This document shows, piece after piece, positions 1 through 9,325 of a stretch of DNA of 64,000 bases. A program made the translations under genes and the position numbers. The notes under the pieces were generated by a model. The model saw only the letters and a list, made by a program, of their open reading frames with translations. It was not told where the DNA came from and did not search any database. Source of the DNA: Brevinematales bacterium (GTDB lineage Bacteria > Spirochaetota > Brevinematia > Brevinematales > GWF1-51-8); the NCBI GenBank assembly GCA_013177895.1, contig JABLXV010000003.1, forward strand, positions 39,605-103,604, read 5' to 3'. Every line of letters starts with the position of its first letter. Position 1 is the stretch's first letter.

Positions 1-1832
1 TATGAAGCTCCGCCAGCTTGTGCGTCTATTAGAGGTTTTAACCCGCCATATTGAACGTTTCCGCTTGCTATCGAATTATACAATCCGGCTTTCCCTTGAA
101 TGTTTTTACTATCTATCAAACCTCTTTTTTCACCAGGAGTAATATTAGCGTATCCCTGCCCGGTGATTGCACCATACTTCTGCCACGTCATATCTGCCCC
201 AAATTCAGACGCTCCGCCAATATTCGAGGTGAGCAGATTTTTCGTTCCTATCCCGACCTGATCGAATGCAAGATTTCCTTTAATAACCGAACCGGCTGTT
301 TGTGAAAATCCGCCGGTAAATTGTCCCGCCACTTGCTGTATAAGCATATCGCCACCCCAATTAAGCACTCTGGTTATTAAAAAAGACAGACCGGGGACAA
401 GAATGGAAATAACCATTAATAATAAATTTGCTGGCGTCATTATTCCGGAGGAAGCTGTTTTTGATACCCCTATTACGTTTAACGGTGTCATAAACCATTC
501 GGCATTTCTAAGAGTACCATAGTATATATTTTCCGCGAATGCGGCTAATAATCCCCACAACGGAACGACCGCAAAATATCCGTAGATTGTCATTCCTACT
601 TGCTGTTTCTTTTCTCCCATGAATATCAATACAGTAGCCAAAGGTGCTACAAAAGCAAAGAATACCATAATGAAATTCTTTGTTTCGAATACTACAAGAT
701 TCATAATTGAGGCCATTGCCTTTTGAGAATTAATTTTGTCGATCATATTTTCCGTGGCGATAAAGGAATCTTTCCCGCTCGTTATATCCGCATACTTCAT
801 ATTTAAAGCAGCGGCTGTCATAAATTCATTGATCTTCAGGTTCCCGTATGCGTATGCAATATTATCGTTATACAAGTATCCTAATTCTTCCGAATTGAGA
901 TTGAGGTCCGCGGCAACTGTTGCTACTTTTGGGTGCATATACTGGTTTAGCCGAATTTTAAGATAACCGTATAAAGATTTTTTACTTACATAATCTGTTT
1001 CTTCTTCCCCTATCAAAGGTGCGGTTTCTTTGGATAGTATTGCTTTCTTTTCCGCTGGGGTGAAATAATAATACACATTCGTTATTAAAACTTCTTGATC
1101 GCCCTCTTTCATTTTTCCCGCTTCAAAACGAAGGATGTGAACCAAAGCATTAGGACTTGCCTTATTGAAATCTATATTCGACCATGAACCCGCGTCCGAT
1201 AAGTACATAGCGTCCATCATAGACTCAATGTTTACATTCGCCATCGTGTCTGCCAGCGTTTTTTCTTCACCTTTATAATTCATTTTTAAATCTTCATAGG
1301 TCATTTTAACAAAACTATAAGCGAATTTTGAAAGATAGTCATCTTCAATGAAGGTTACAAGCATTTCCTGCATCGCGGTATAGTCTTTTAAGAAATTATA
1401 TTTTTTGAAATTCTCATTATCAGATTTTTTAAAAGAAAAATCAATTGCTTTCTGGACATCTACAACCACCTCGGTTGCAAACGACATGAGCCAGCCCGTT
1501 ATTAATGGAAATCCTTTTACTTGTTCAATAAAAACAGTGTCCAACTGATCAACTTTTTTTATATCGCGGTTTATTGGGTATTTAATAATATTGAGATCGC
1601 AATATCCGCCGAATAAGGAATATATAAATCCCACGACAATATAGGGAGTGGGTTTAATACGTTGAAAATCAAAACCTACGGATATAAGGTTTATCCCAAA
1701 CACAAGCGTTGTAAATATAATAAGCACATACCCTACCGTATTATTCATTATCATTTGGGAAAAATACGCCACAGATTGCAGCATCTGTCTATACATATCA
1801 ATATTTGAATCGAAGTATACTGTAAATTCCAT
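1..1832 (-). CDS. traG: TraG-N-like conjugation membrane protein (partial, cut by left edge)
   Basis: The frame is open from an ATG at 1832, directly after the stop of the upstream gene, to the window edge, about 610 codons with no stop. Two hydrophobic segments lie near residues 33-54 and 61-77, then comes a long extracytoplasmic stretch, then membrane segments near 388-408, 413-437 and 469-491 followed by a Gly/Ala/Ser-rich tail. This layout is that of the N-terminal domain of F-plasmid TraG, an inner-membrane protein for pilus assembly and mating-pair stabilisation. Its place after the TraF-like gene at the end of the tra operon matches F order. Family assignment rests on topology and context. 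Confidence 0.7.
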   Translation of the reverse strand, partial: MEFTVYFDSNIDMYRQMLQSVAYFSQMIMNNTVGYVLIIFTTLVFGINLISVGFDFQRIKPTPYIVVGFIYSLFGGYCDLNIIKYPINRDIKKVDQLDTVFIEQVKGFPLITGWLMSFATEVVVDVQKAIDFSFKKSDNENFKKYNFLKDYTAMQEMLVTFIEDDYLSKFAYSFVKMTYEDLKMNYKGEEKTLADTMANVNIESMMDAMYLSDAGSWSNIDFNKASPNALVHILRFEAGKMKEGDQEVLITNVYYYFTPAEKKAILSKETAPLIGEEETDYVSKKSLYGYLKIRLNQYMHPKVATVAADLNLNSEELGYLYNDNIAYAYGNLKINEFMTAAALNMKYADITSGKDSFIATENMIDKINSQKAMASIMNLVVFETKNFIMVFFAFVAPLATVLIFMGEKKQQVGMTIYGYFAVVPLWGLLAAFAENIYYGTLRNAEWFMTPLNVIGVSKTASSGIMTPANLLLMVISILVPGLSFLITRVLNWGGDMLIQQVAGQFTGGFSQTAGSVIKGNLAFDQVGIGTKNLLTSNIGGASEFGADMTWQKYGAITGQGYANITPGEKRGLIDSKNIQGKAGLYNSIASGNVQYGGLKPLIDAQAGGAS

Positions 1833-2654
1833 CTATTTCTCCTGGGAGAGATCGTTATTCCTGTACATATTGACGAATTTTATAATTTCCGAAAACAGAT
1901 CGGCAGAATTAAATATCATTTTATCCAGCGTTACATACGATTTACTTTTCAATTCGTAAAACATCACCGCATTGTCTGTCTTAATTCCAAACTTTGCGTA
2001 TACATCGTCTTCATTATCCATGAAAATCGAACCTAAGCCGTTCTTGATATCCTCGGGTATCGCTTCGACTTGTGAGGCGAATTTTACAACGGCAAACACA
2101 CGGAATTTATTGTACATAAGGTTTCTTATAAAAGCCCAAGTTTTTTCTTTAGTTTCCGGGGCCATATTATCTAAGTCTAAAAAGTAACCTACAATACAGT
2201 TTTTCATAAAGAAATCGATTTTATCGGTATTTGAATAGGTCTTATAGTATTCATCTTCAGCCACAACTTCGACGGCAGCCTTTTTTAAGATTGTATTTAG
2301 TTTATTATACTCCTTGATATAGTCGACAATATTTTTCGCGCAAATTTTCCCGGTTTCTTTATTCGGGTTTTCTAAGAAAACGGTATAACTATCCGATATT
2401 TTACTTTTTAGGTCCTGGAAGTATTCTTTGGATGTCCCGCCGGATCCCATACTTGGTTTATCTTGTACCACCGGTTTTATTTCTTCAGGTTGTTTTGTGT
2501 TTTGTTCGGACTTTTTTTCACTTTTCCCGCCGAAGAAAAATCCTTTAGGCGTAGATGAGAAATAAAACCCTTTCGGGTTGCTGTCGGCGCCATATAATAT
2601 ATTCCCTAAAAACAGTTCAATAACGACTATTGGAAAAATGTATTTTACCCTCAT
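1833..2654 (-). CDS. TraF-like periplasmic transfer protein (thioredoxin-like fold, no CXXC)
   Basis: 273 residues with an N-terminal signal peptide (cleavage probably near the GADS sequence, residue 23). The mature N-terminus has two copies of a KGFYF/KGFFF motif, reminiscent of the KGWxWY start of F-type TraF. A helical stretch follows (about 75-125), and the last 100 residues (VFAVVKFAS to IIKFVNMY) read like the beta-alpha pattern of a thioredoxin fold. No CXXC is present, as in F TraF itself, so a redox role is unlikely. It sits between a secreted helical protein and the TraG-N gene, the expected place for a pilus-assembly factor. The assignment is by pattern and context. Confidence 0.5.
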   Translation of the reverse strand: MRVKYIFPIVVIELFLGNILYGADSNPKGFYFSSTPKGFFFGGKSEKKSEQNTKQPEEIKPVVQDKPSMGSGGTSKEYFQDLKSKISDSYTVFLENPNKETGKICAKNIVDYIKEYNKLNTILKKAAVEVVAEDEYYKTYSNTDKIDFFMKNCIVGYFLDLDNMAPETKEKTWAFIRNLMYNKFRVFAVVKFASQVEAIPEDIKNGLGSIFMDNEDDVYAKFGIKTDNAVMFYELKSKSYVTLDKMIFNSADLFSEIIKFVNMYRNNDLSQEK

Positions 2655-2666
2655 ATTTTGCCCCTT

Positions 2667-4097
2667 TTATTGATTCTGATAATCTTCATCATAGAACTGT
2701 CCTGTACCCACTTTATCCAGTTCATAGGTATAGTTCTTATAATACTGTAGAACTTCGTCAATCTTTTTACTAAAAGCCTGTGCCTTCATTTTTACCGCAT
2801 AAAGCATAGATATTTCACCCGGATTGATATCCAATATGACATTAGCTACATCATCGAGTTTCTTTTTGAGGTTCCCGAGAGATTCTTCGTTTTGTTGTAC
2901 TATTAACGATTTGAAATATTTTTCAGCTTCGGCAGGATACTTTTTTGCCTTTTCAGCTTCTTTTATCTCTCTGATGGCCTGGTATAATTGCTTTTTATAC
3001 TTGTCTAAAATGAAGCCGAATTTCTTTTTTATGTTATCGTTAATATATTTATCCATCTCCACCGTCGATTTGATGTTTTCATACTTGAAATTATCCATCA
3101 CCGCTTTTACCATATCCCCGGATGTTTTTGATATATAACCGTAATCTCCCTCTACTCCGCCAAGTCCGCTATAATGTGATGCTTGAGAGTCGATTGATCC
3201 GCTATAATAGAAAAATTTACTCACAATGTTTTTGGTAAATTCGGTGGCGTAAATTATTTTAATTTTTGAAATTACATCTTTTTGAATTTCATAAACATCC
3301 TTATTGATTACTTTGTGTTTGTAATCAAAATCGATAGCTTGTACCATTACATCGTAGGTTTTATCATTAAACAATTCGGCCAGAAATTGCCCCATATCAT
3401 AAAGCATGATAACACCGGCGGACTTTTTACTGATCTTCGCGCTGATATCAAACAAGTATCCTTGTTCCGCAAGATTGTTTAGGAAATCGGCTGAACTGTC
3501 GTAGAATTGATTCATTCCTGCTAATAACTCGTCTTCTCTCCCCGTCAAACGTTCTTCGTGATCTTTAAATACGGATATTGTTCCCATCATTATGCCGTTT
3601 TCAACGCCAATAAGAGAATTATATGCCATCTGAAATTTTTGAGTATTTTTATCCAACTCTCCTTTAATGTCTATGCCGGTAACTGCCTCCAACCCTTCAT
3701 TGAGAAAATACCCCAAAGCGTCCCCGGCAAGAATTGATACGAATTCCGGGCTTAGTACGGTTTCCATCTGGTTAGAAAGCATTCTCCAGAGTTTATCTAC
3801 ATTTTTTGAGGCGTACTTTTTAAATCCGTCGGCAGTCCAGAAGTCCTGGACTTTCAAACTGCCTTGATCTATGAGAAGGGGAATATAATCGCTAAGTGAA
3901 GGAACCGGAGTAGGATTTACTACCTGGCCTTCACCACTTACAAAATCATAAGAGTATTCGCCGGTATTTTCATCATACTGCATACCTTGTTTTAATCCGT
4001 TTACATAGGTATCCCATTTATCATCAAATTGAAATCCCCATCCTGGAATAAACATCAAGGACATCAGTAATACTATCAGGATATTCATTTTTCCCAT
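2667..4097 (-). CDS. Secreted helical protein of the transfer operon (TraH position)
   Basis: 476 residues beginning with a signal peptide (hydrophobic residues 4-21, cleavage near GWGF). The mature protein is mostly helical with a long coiled-coil-prone region around residues 360-460 rich in Lys/Glu. Length and location between TraC and the TraF-like gene fit the F-type TraH slot, but I do not see the Cys/Gly signature of TraH, so only the position supports that name. It could instead be a VirB5/TrbJ-like secreted component. It is 13 nt upstream of the TraF-like gene and is surely co-transcribed. Confidence 0.6.
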   Translation of the reverse strand: MGKMNILIVLLMSLMFIPGWGFQFDDKWDTYVNGLKQGMQYDENTGEYSYDFVSGEGQVVNPTPVPSLSDYIPLLIDQGSLKVQDFWTADGFKKYASKNVDKLWRMLSNQMETVLSPEFVSILAGDALGYFLNEGLEAVTGIDIKGELDKNTQKFQMAYNSLIGVENGIMMGTISVFKDHEERLTGREDELLAGMNQFYDSSADFLNNLAEQGYLFDISAKISKKSAGVIMLYDMGQFLAELFNDKTYDVMVQAIDFDYKHKVINKDVYEIQKDVISKIKIIYATEFTKNIVSKFFYYSGSIDSQASHYSGLGGVEGDYGYISKTSGDMVKAVMDNFKYENIKSTVEMDKYINDNIKKKFGFILDKYKKQLYQAIREIKEAEKAKKYPAEAEKYFKSLIVQQNEESLGNLKKKLDDVANVILDINPGEISMLYAVKMKAQAFSKKIDEVLQYYKNYTYELDKVGTGQFYDEDYQNQ

Positions 4098-4110
4098 TTT
4101 CTACTCCTTA

Positions 4111-6624
4111 TTAGGCATATTGGTACTTTTCTTTTGTTGCCATTTCGATCGCTTCGATATCGCTATGTCCTTTATTTTTGTACTTTTTAATTATATTCAA
4201 ATCCACAGGATCGGTCGTAAATAACATTCGCTGGAAATAAGGCAATACAAGGCGTATTACGGTAACGCCCCCATCTTCGGATATTAAAAGGGATTCGGAG
4301 AACTTGCCTTTCACGGTATGCACTGTTTCAGCGATCGTGAATATACCTTCATTGAAAAACGTTTTCTGTTGACCTTGGAGACGCTGCAATTCCTCTTTTG
4401 ACGGATTGAGCACAAACTTATAAGCCATCATTGAATCGAGTTTTACCGTAATGCCGGGAGCGTTGGAATACATATCTTCGAAGGCTTGGGTAATAAGAAA
4501 TAACGCACCGTATTTTTTTCTAATCTGGCGGATCATTCTTTCGATGAGGGGTATCAAGTAAGGATTATCCTTATAGTTTCGCCATTCGTCCAGAAATAAC
4601 AGTTTCATTTCCGCCATGTTTGCAGGATCGTAGATATAGTTTGCTACCTGTCCGATGATGGATAACATGATCGCGGTCATCAATAATTCGCCGCCTTTTT
4701 CCATTGGAACTATTTCTATACCATTGAGCATATTGTCAAACTTGAAGGGATATTTCTCCGGACCGTTCTCGAAAAACGCACCGTAAGATTTCCCTTTTTT
4801 AAACTGGATCAGGCGGTTCGCTAAATCTGTATTATGTTCCTCATCAATGTTCTTGAATTCATTTTGAATATCCTCGATAGTGATGTAACTAATGTTATTT
4901 ACGTCTTTCTCTACCGCTTCCTCTACAACGGTATCAATCGCTTCTTCGACCAAACCGGACATACCAGGGTCCAGTAACTCATTCGGGGATACCAAAAATT
5001 TAAAGAAATTGAATATCTGGAACTTAGCGAAAGAAAGCCCTACTTCATCATCGAGACCGTTATATTCTTTCCAAGTGATGCCGCGGAACGGGTTAAGCGT
5101 AAGGTTTTTATCCGTCCCTATTTTGTAGTATTTCCCGCCCAATACTTCGACGGTTTTTTCGTAGGAGTCTCCCACGTCAACCGTCCACACCTTAGCGCCT
5201 ACTGCCCTGTAATTGCTAATAAAATAGTTAGCCATTACCGATTTTCCGCTTCCCATCGGCGCAATAATGACTCCTGATGGGCTTGTGTTAGACTTGAATA
5301 TATCAAAGCCGATTATTTGACCGGAGCGGCCATTGAATAATAACACAGGTTTATCGGTGTTTCCATTCCAATCGCCGTAATACGGGGATATTGCGGAAAT
5401 AACCGTATTGAATAAATCTCTTGACCTCTTAAAATACACCCATGTCTTATCAACGTAAGGTAATGATAACGGGAATGAAAAATAAAACAGGTCGAACGTC
5501 AGCATTTTTTCTTTTTGAAGACTATATCCATACGATGAAAACCTGCTTTCGACCGTTGCCCCAACCTGGGATGATTTTTCAACCTTGTCGTTTGAGTATA
5601 CGATCACAGTAACAATCGTATCGTGTTTCGATACGTTTTGTGTTCTCATCGTTTCGTATTGATCTTCAAGAATGGATATTTTTTCGCCCACCCCTTTCAA
5701 TCCCTTTGTTCTATCTTTTTTAAATAAATCCTTCTCAATCTGGGCGAGTTTTTCTTGCCGGTTACTCATTAACGTTGTAGCAACGATCATGTATTTCTGC
5801 GGGAGCTGCGGGATAGCTTCGTTTCCGGATTGCAGGTCGCGCATGATAAGCGGGATATCGTCTATGGATACCTCGTCGGGAATGGTTTTCACAGTAAATA
5901 CCTGCGCGACATTGTTCGCGGGCATTTCAATCGTGTTGTCGTCGATCGCGCTGTATAACCAATATTCTCCGTCCAGCATTTCTTCTGCTAAATCCCCGCG
6001 TATCGCCCCCTCGCTGTCAATATTGACCTTTCTAAATTCCGTACCTCCTAAGTATTCCCTTACGATCATCGAGAGCATAAATTCATCCACGTTGTAAGTA
6101 AAAATACCAGCGTTCTTATAAATTTCAGAGATACGTTCCCTAATTTCTATAATGCGGTCGTAAGCGGTCAGATCATTGTTTGCTTCATTGATAAGGGATT
6201 CGGAGCCGGTTTTATAACAGACCAATGCCCTGTAAGCCCGGGCTTTATTGTCCTTGTTCTTATCAAACCCTTCCCGAGCAGCGTCTTGAAAGAAGGTTAC
6301 GGTGTCTATGGTAATTTTTTGCAGTACTGGATCATCGGTAGTTTTCATATCGATATACCGTTCCAGATACGGATCGATAAAACCGCTGGAAAGCCCAATA
6401 GCCTGCATGACATCGTTCTTCTTCACGATATCGATATTGTAAACGTCGGCAAGTAGTTTTACTTTTGTCGGTGATAAATAAACCACAGGTAGGTATCCAA
6501 GAACAAACCCTAAACTACCGTCCTTGAGGATATATAACTCTTCTTGATGATCGTAGCCTTGATAGTTTAGAAAATCACTGATACGGACTCGACCTTCTCC
6601 GCCGACATTCATTCCCTTTATCAT
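4111..6624 (-). CDS. traC: TraC/VirB4-family type IV secretion ATPase
   Basis: 837 residues, close to the usual size of F-type TraC. The N-terminal half carries the TraC-type domain (ISDFLNYQGYDHQEELYILKDG near residues 16-37). The C-terminal half is a RecA-like ATPase with Walker A APMGSGKS near residues 453-460 and Walker B LLFLDEW near 672-678, followed by the RxIRKKYGA and QAFED stretches typical of VirB4 enzymes. It powers pilus assembly and substrate transfer at the inner membrane. It is the best anchored gene of the operon and shows that the system is a true conjugation-type T4SS. Confidence 0.93.
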   Translation of the reverse strand: MIKGMNVGGEGRVRISDFLNYQGYDHQEELYILKDGSLGFVLGYLPVVYLSPTKVKLLADVYNIDIVKKNDVMQAIGLSSGFIDPYLERYIDMKTTDDPVLQKITIDTVTFFQDAAREGFDKNKDNKARAYRALVCYKTGSESLINEANNDLTAYDRIIEIRERISEIYKNAGIFTYNVDEFMLSMIVREYLGGTEFRKVNIDSEGAIRGDLAEEMLDGEYWLYSAIDDNTIEMPANNVAQVFTVKTIPDEVSIDDIPLIMRDLQSGNEAIPQLPQKYMIVATTLMSNRQEKLAQIEKDLFKKDRTKGLKGVGEKISILEDQYETMRTQNVSKHDTIVTVIVYSNDKVEKSSQVGATVESRFSSYGYSLQKEKMLTFDLFYFSFPLSLPYVDKTWVYFKRSRDLFNTVISAISPYYGDWNGNTDKPVLLFNGRSGQIIGFDIFKSNTSPSGVIIAPMGSGKSVMANYFISNYRAVGAKVWTVDVGDSYEKTVEVLGGKYYKIGTDKNLTLNPFRGITWKEYNGLDDEVGLSFAKFQIFNFFKFLVSPNELLDPGMSGLVEEAIDTVVEEAVEKDVNNISYITIEDIQNEFKNIDEEHNTDLANRLIQFKKGKSYGAFFENGPEKYPFKFDNMLNGIEIVPMEKGGELLMTAIMLSIIGQVANYIYDPANMAEMKLLFLDEWRNYKDNPYLIPLIERMIRQIRKKYGALFLITQAFEDMYSNAPGITVKLDSMMAYKFVLNPSKEELQRLQGQQKTFFNEGIFTIAETVHTVKGKFSESLLISEDGGVTVIRLVLPYFQRMLFTTDPVDLNIIKKYKNKGHSDIEAIEMATKEKYQYA

Positions 6625-6629
6625 GCAGT

Positions 6630-7259
6630 TTACTCCTTAATTTTCGAATAATCCCCGGTGTAGGAATTGATTTTAGAAAATCTGGTTGTTTTTACTTTTA
6701 AATACTCGATCTTAGGACCTTCAACAACATCCGGGAATACTTTTTTAGGTATAAACACTTCGAGGAGCATAGTATTGTCCAAAAGCGGATACGCGATATC
6801 GGGTACACTTTCAGACATGACGAATCCACCTTTCTGATTATCTTTTTTCTTTTTGCTCGGATCATCGACGAATATTTTATTAGTCTGCACGGATATCTTG
6901 ATATCTTCGCTGATTTTACCACCCTTATTCGTTGTCACGGTCTTATTCGTTACAAAGATAATGATATTGGTAATTTTCATTGTGATATCATCATCAAAGC
7001 CGGAATACATCATCTTTTTCGCGTTGTATTCCTCGATATCGATATCATATTTAACGTTTTTATCCGTATCGGCGGTTTTCTTCTGGTATGCCTGATATTC
7101 ATAGTACATGCCTGTCCATGGGTCTCCCTGTTTGGTATAGTTACCCATTTTTAGGTCGTTCGGTTTGTAATTCGGCTTCACTTCTTCGCCGGTCGAGCAG
7201 GCCACAAGTGGGAATAATGCAATGACCGCAAGAACGACTTTAGTAAATTTAGATTTCAT
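6630..7259 (-). CDS. Lipoprotein of the transfer operon, DPWxGxYYE motif
   Basis: 209 residues with a lipobox (FPLVAC, Cys at residue 21). Near residues 47-57 it has DPWTGMYYEYQ, which is repeated as DPWIGYYFEL in the second lipoprotein of the same operon (7862-8152), so the two share a module. The C-terminal part is beta-rich. Function unknown; an outer-membrane core-complex role beside TraV/VirB7 is the natural guess. The start overlaps the preceding gene by 11 nt, suggesting translational coupling. Confidence 0.8.
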   Translation of the reverse strand: MKSKFTKVVLAVIALFPLVACSTGEEVKPNYKPNDLKMGNYTKQGDPWTGMYYEYQAYQKKTADTDKNVKYDIDIEEYNAKKMMYSGFDDDITMKITNIIIFVTNKTVTTNKGGKISEDIKISVQTNKIFVDDPSKKKKDNQKGGFVMSESVPDIAYPLLDNTMLLEVFIPKKVFPDVVEGPKIEYLKVKTTRFSKINSYTGDYSKIKE

Positions 7260-7875
7260 TTTTATCCTCCGTATCTATTTCCAAATACATATTTTTAGAT
7301 TTAACATCCGGTACTATCAGTAAAGGTATCGTCTCGTTTGAGTTCAATTCCACTATCATGTGTATTGGTGAGGAAGTATTAACTGATATTGTATACTTCA
7401 TATTAGTTATTTGTGTTTCTTCATAATCAGAATCCGTAAACAAATGTGTTATGGTTTTATAATCAAAGTGCAAAAACACATTTTTATTAGCCGCGATTTT
7501 TACTGAAATTGCCTCTTTTTCCGTAACATGATAATCCTTATCAATTTCATAAAAGATGTTTTTAGAATTTTTATCAGGAGTGACGAGTAAAGGAATCGTG
7601 TCAACGGAATTTACTTCCACAACAAAATATAACGGTTCTATTACTGTTAATAAAATACTTCTTTCCAATCTCGTTAATTGAAATTTCGAAGATTTTGTAT
7701 AACAATCTGTAATCATCATATCTTTAAAATTCAGAAGAACAATTTGATTATAAGCTACCGTAATCTTAATCGGTTCCTTTTCTGTAATTTTTTCCCCGAA
7801 CATTGTGTCGGGAAAACTGGACGATACAAAAAAGGATATTACAAGCATAAACACTATATTTCTAATACCCTTCAT
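7249..7875 (-). CDS. Secreted protein with two tandem TraK-N-like beta domains
   Basis: 208 residues with a signal peptide (residues 1-22). The mature part is a tandem duplication: TIPLLVTPDKNSKNIFYEID (about 95-114) recurs as TIPLLIVPDVKSKNMYLEID (about 182-201), each preceded by a ITVAYN/VKIAAN strand and a central IxxxxxTS region. The same pattern occurs once in the N-terminus of the TraK-like protein at 9322-10152 (LTVPYNKLITISF). It therefore looks like a two-domain relative of the TraK/VirB9 N-terminal domain without the C-terminal part. It overlaps genes on both sides. I infer a periplasmic core-complex or assembly role. Confidence 0.75.
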   Translation of the reverse strand: MKGIRNIVFMLVISFFVSSSFPDTMFGEKITEKEPIKITVAYNQIVLLNFKDMMITDCYTKSSKFQLTRLERSILLTVIEPLYFVVEVNSVDTIPLLVTPDKNSKNIFYEIDKDYHVTEKEAISVKIAANKNVFLHFDYKTITHLFTDSDYEETQITNMKYTISVNTSSPIHMIVELNSNETIPLLIVPDVKSKNMYLEIDTEDKNEI

Positions 7876-8152
7876 TTTTCAATTCCTCCTGATAGATTGT
7901 TTTATAAACATCAAACATAATCAAGTCTTCGTTCTCGGATATGTCACCTATAAAGTCATTTTCTTCGGCTGCGGTAAAGCACAAATACTGATATAAAGGC
8001 AACTCAAAATAATATCCGATCCAGGGATCATAGTCAACATGATAGAGTGTGGGTTTTACCACGTTTTCAGGCTTCGCATTGTAAGTGTTCATATTCACGC
8101 AAGCAGGTATCACTACCATAAAAAGTAAAAATACCAACTGCATTTTCTTCAT
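7862..8152 (-). CDS. Small lipoprotein, TraV/VirB7 position
   Basis: 96 residues with a lipobox (VVIPAC, Cys near residue 18). It carries DPWIGYYFEL near residues 42-51, a variant of the motif in the 209-residue lipoprotein downstream. A short lipoprotein next to the TraB/TraK genes is expected to be the VirB7/TraV subunit of the outer-membrane core, but there is no clear sequence signature. Its stop overlaps the next gene by 14 nt. Confidence 0.75.
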   Translation of the reverse strand: MKKMQLVFLLFMVVIPACVNMNTYNAKPENVVKPTLYHVDYDPWIGYYFELPLYQYLCFTAAEENDFIGDISENEDLIMFDVYKTIYQEELKNEGY

Positions 8153-8154
8153 TT

Positions 8155-8838
8155 TTACTCCGTATAATCATCGCTTACATATTTAAACTGTGATTGGAAG
8201 AATACCAATACTTTGATACCGTTATTAATCTGAACTTCAGGACTTAGTTTTTTCGTTAAATTCATAAAGTATTCCGACATTTCGGAAAGAGATGTTTTAG
8301 CTGCTTGATTAATAATAAAAGTTCCGGAAAGGTTTTGATTTTCATCTTTTGCCAAATTGAGATCTTTCGATATAGATAATTGTAAAATCTGAGCCGCCGT
8401 ATCCAATATTGAATAAAATGTCGAATTGAGTAACATTTCGCGTTGCTTAGATATTAGAGTTCCTTTGACTCCGTATGCCCCAAATTCATCGGTTACAAAC
8501 CCGGATATATCTTCTACGTGACTATCACCTTTAAAATCGACGTAGGAGATATTTATTAGTTTTATTTGTACGAATTCAGAATTCCATACACCTTCGGTGT
8601 ACCCGAGAAGCATGGCGCCTTTCATATTAACGGTTCGCCATTTTTCCCCAGGGAGATAACAATTACCCGTAAGTAAAATTAAAATCGGCCTATTCTCACC
8701 TTCTACCGGCGCGTTGACGCTTGTAAATAAAACCGCATCCGCGTAGCTGTTTGGAATAATCGTAACCTCACCGGTTTTCGGATAGGTATTAATTGTTAAA
8801 GCTATGATAAATATAAATATTGATAATATTTTTCGCAT
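8155..8838 (-). CDS. traB: Periplasmic VirB10/TraB C-terminal domain as a separate protein
   Basis: 227 residues with its own signal peptide (residues 1-20). The mature protein follows the VirB10/TrbI C-terminal pattern: LLTGNCYLPGEKWRTVNMKG for the barrel entry strand, then VEDISGFVTDEFGAYGVKG and a C-terminal IKVLVFFQSQF strand. In ordinary TraB/VirB10 this domain is fused to a cytoplasmic tail, one membrane helix and a linker; here those parts are in the adjacent gene 8849-9325. Together they make a complete TraB. It would form the outer-membrane cap of the secretion channel. Confidence 0.75.
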   Translation of the reverse strand: MRKILSIFIFIIALTINTYPKTGEVTIIPNSYADAVLFTSVNAPVEGENRPILILLTGNCYLPGEKWRTVNMKGAMLLGYTEGVWNSEFVQIKLINISYVDFKGDSHVEDISGFVTDEFGAYGVKGTLISKQREMLLNSTFYSILDTAAQILQLSISKDLNLAKDENQNLSGTFIINQAAKTSLSEMSEYFMNLTKKLSPEVQINNGIKVLVFFQSQFKYVSDDYTE

Positions 8839-8848
8839 TCTTTGCTCC

Positions 8849-9325
8849 TTACATGGTTTTTATAGGATCAGGCTTTACATTATCAGGTTTTTTCCCACCG
8901 CCGGATGGTTTCTTCTGAAGCTGTTTTTGTTTCTGCTCCTCAAGGTACTTCTTTGCTTGTTCCAGTTCAGCCGCGGTTTTCTCAAGGTTTTCTTTCGTTT
9001 CCTCAACGTCCTCGGTAAGAGATTTCATTTGTTCATCGCCTTGCATTTCATAAAGACGCTGTTCTTCGACAAGCTGGTTTTTAGTAAAACTGATCGCCGC
9101 TTTCGGGTTATATTTATCGGTCATTAGGTAACTTTCGATCAGACCGTTCTTTTTTGTATTCGTTGTCCCGAGAAACAGGTAGGCGAAAATCCCGATAATA
9201 ACAAACGCGGAGATTACGGTAATCATTACCCGTTTATTTCCGACTTCAAAAGCGTTTCTATCGGAGTATAACCCAATATCTTCTTTCCTTTTAAGAGCAA
9301 ATAGCTCTTTTAATCTTTTTATCAT
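8849..9325 (-). CDS. VirB10/TraB N-terminal part: membrane anchor, coiled coil, Pro/Lys tail
   Basis: 158 residues: a cytoplasmic basic N-terminus, one membrane helix (about residues 33-53), a periplasmic coiled coil (about 80-135, heptads of Leu/Glu/Lys) and a short Gly/Pro/Lys tail ending at residue 158. This is the architecture of the N-terminal half of TraB (anchor, coiled coil, proline-rich linker), but the gene stops before the barrel domain, which is encoded by the next gene with its own signal peptide. The start overlaps the TraK-like gene by 4 nt. Confidence 0.7.
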   Translation of the reverse strand: MIKRLKELFALKRKEDIGLYSDRNAFEVGNKRVMITVISAFVIIGIFAYLFLGTTNTKKNGLIESYLMTDKYNPKAAISFTKNQLVEEQRLYEMQGDEQMKSLTEDVEETKENLEKTAAELEQAKKYLEEQKQKQLQKKPSGGGKKPDNVKPDPIKTM

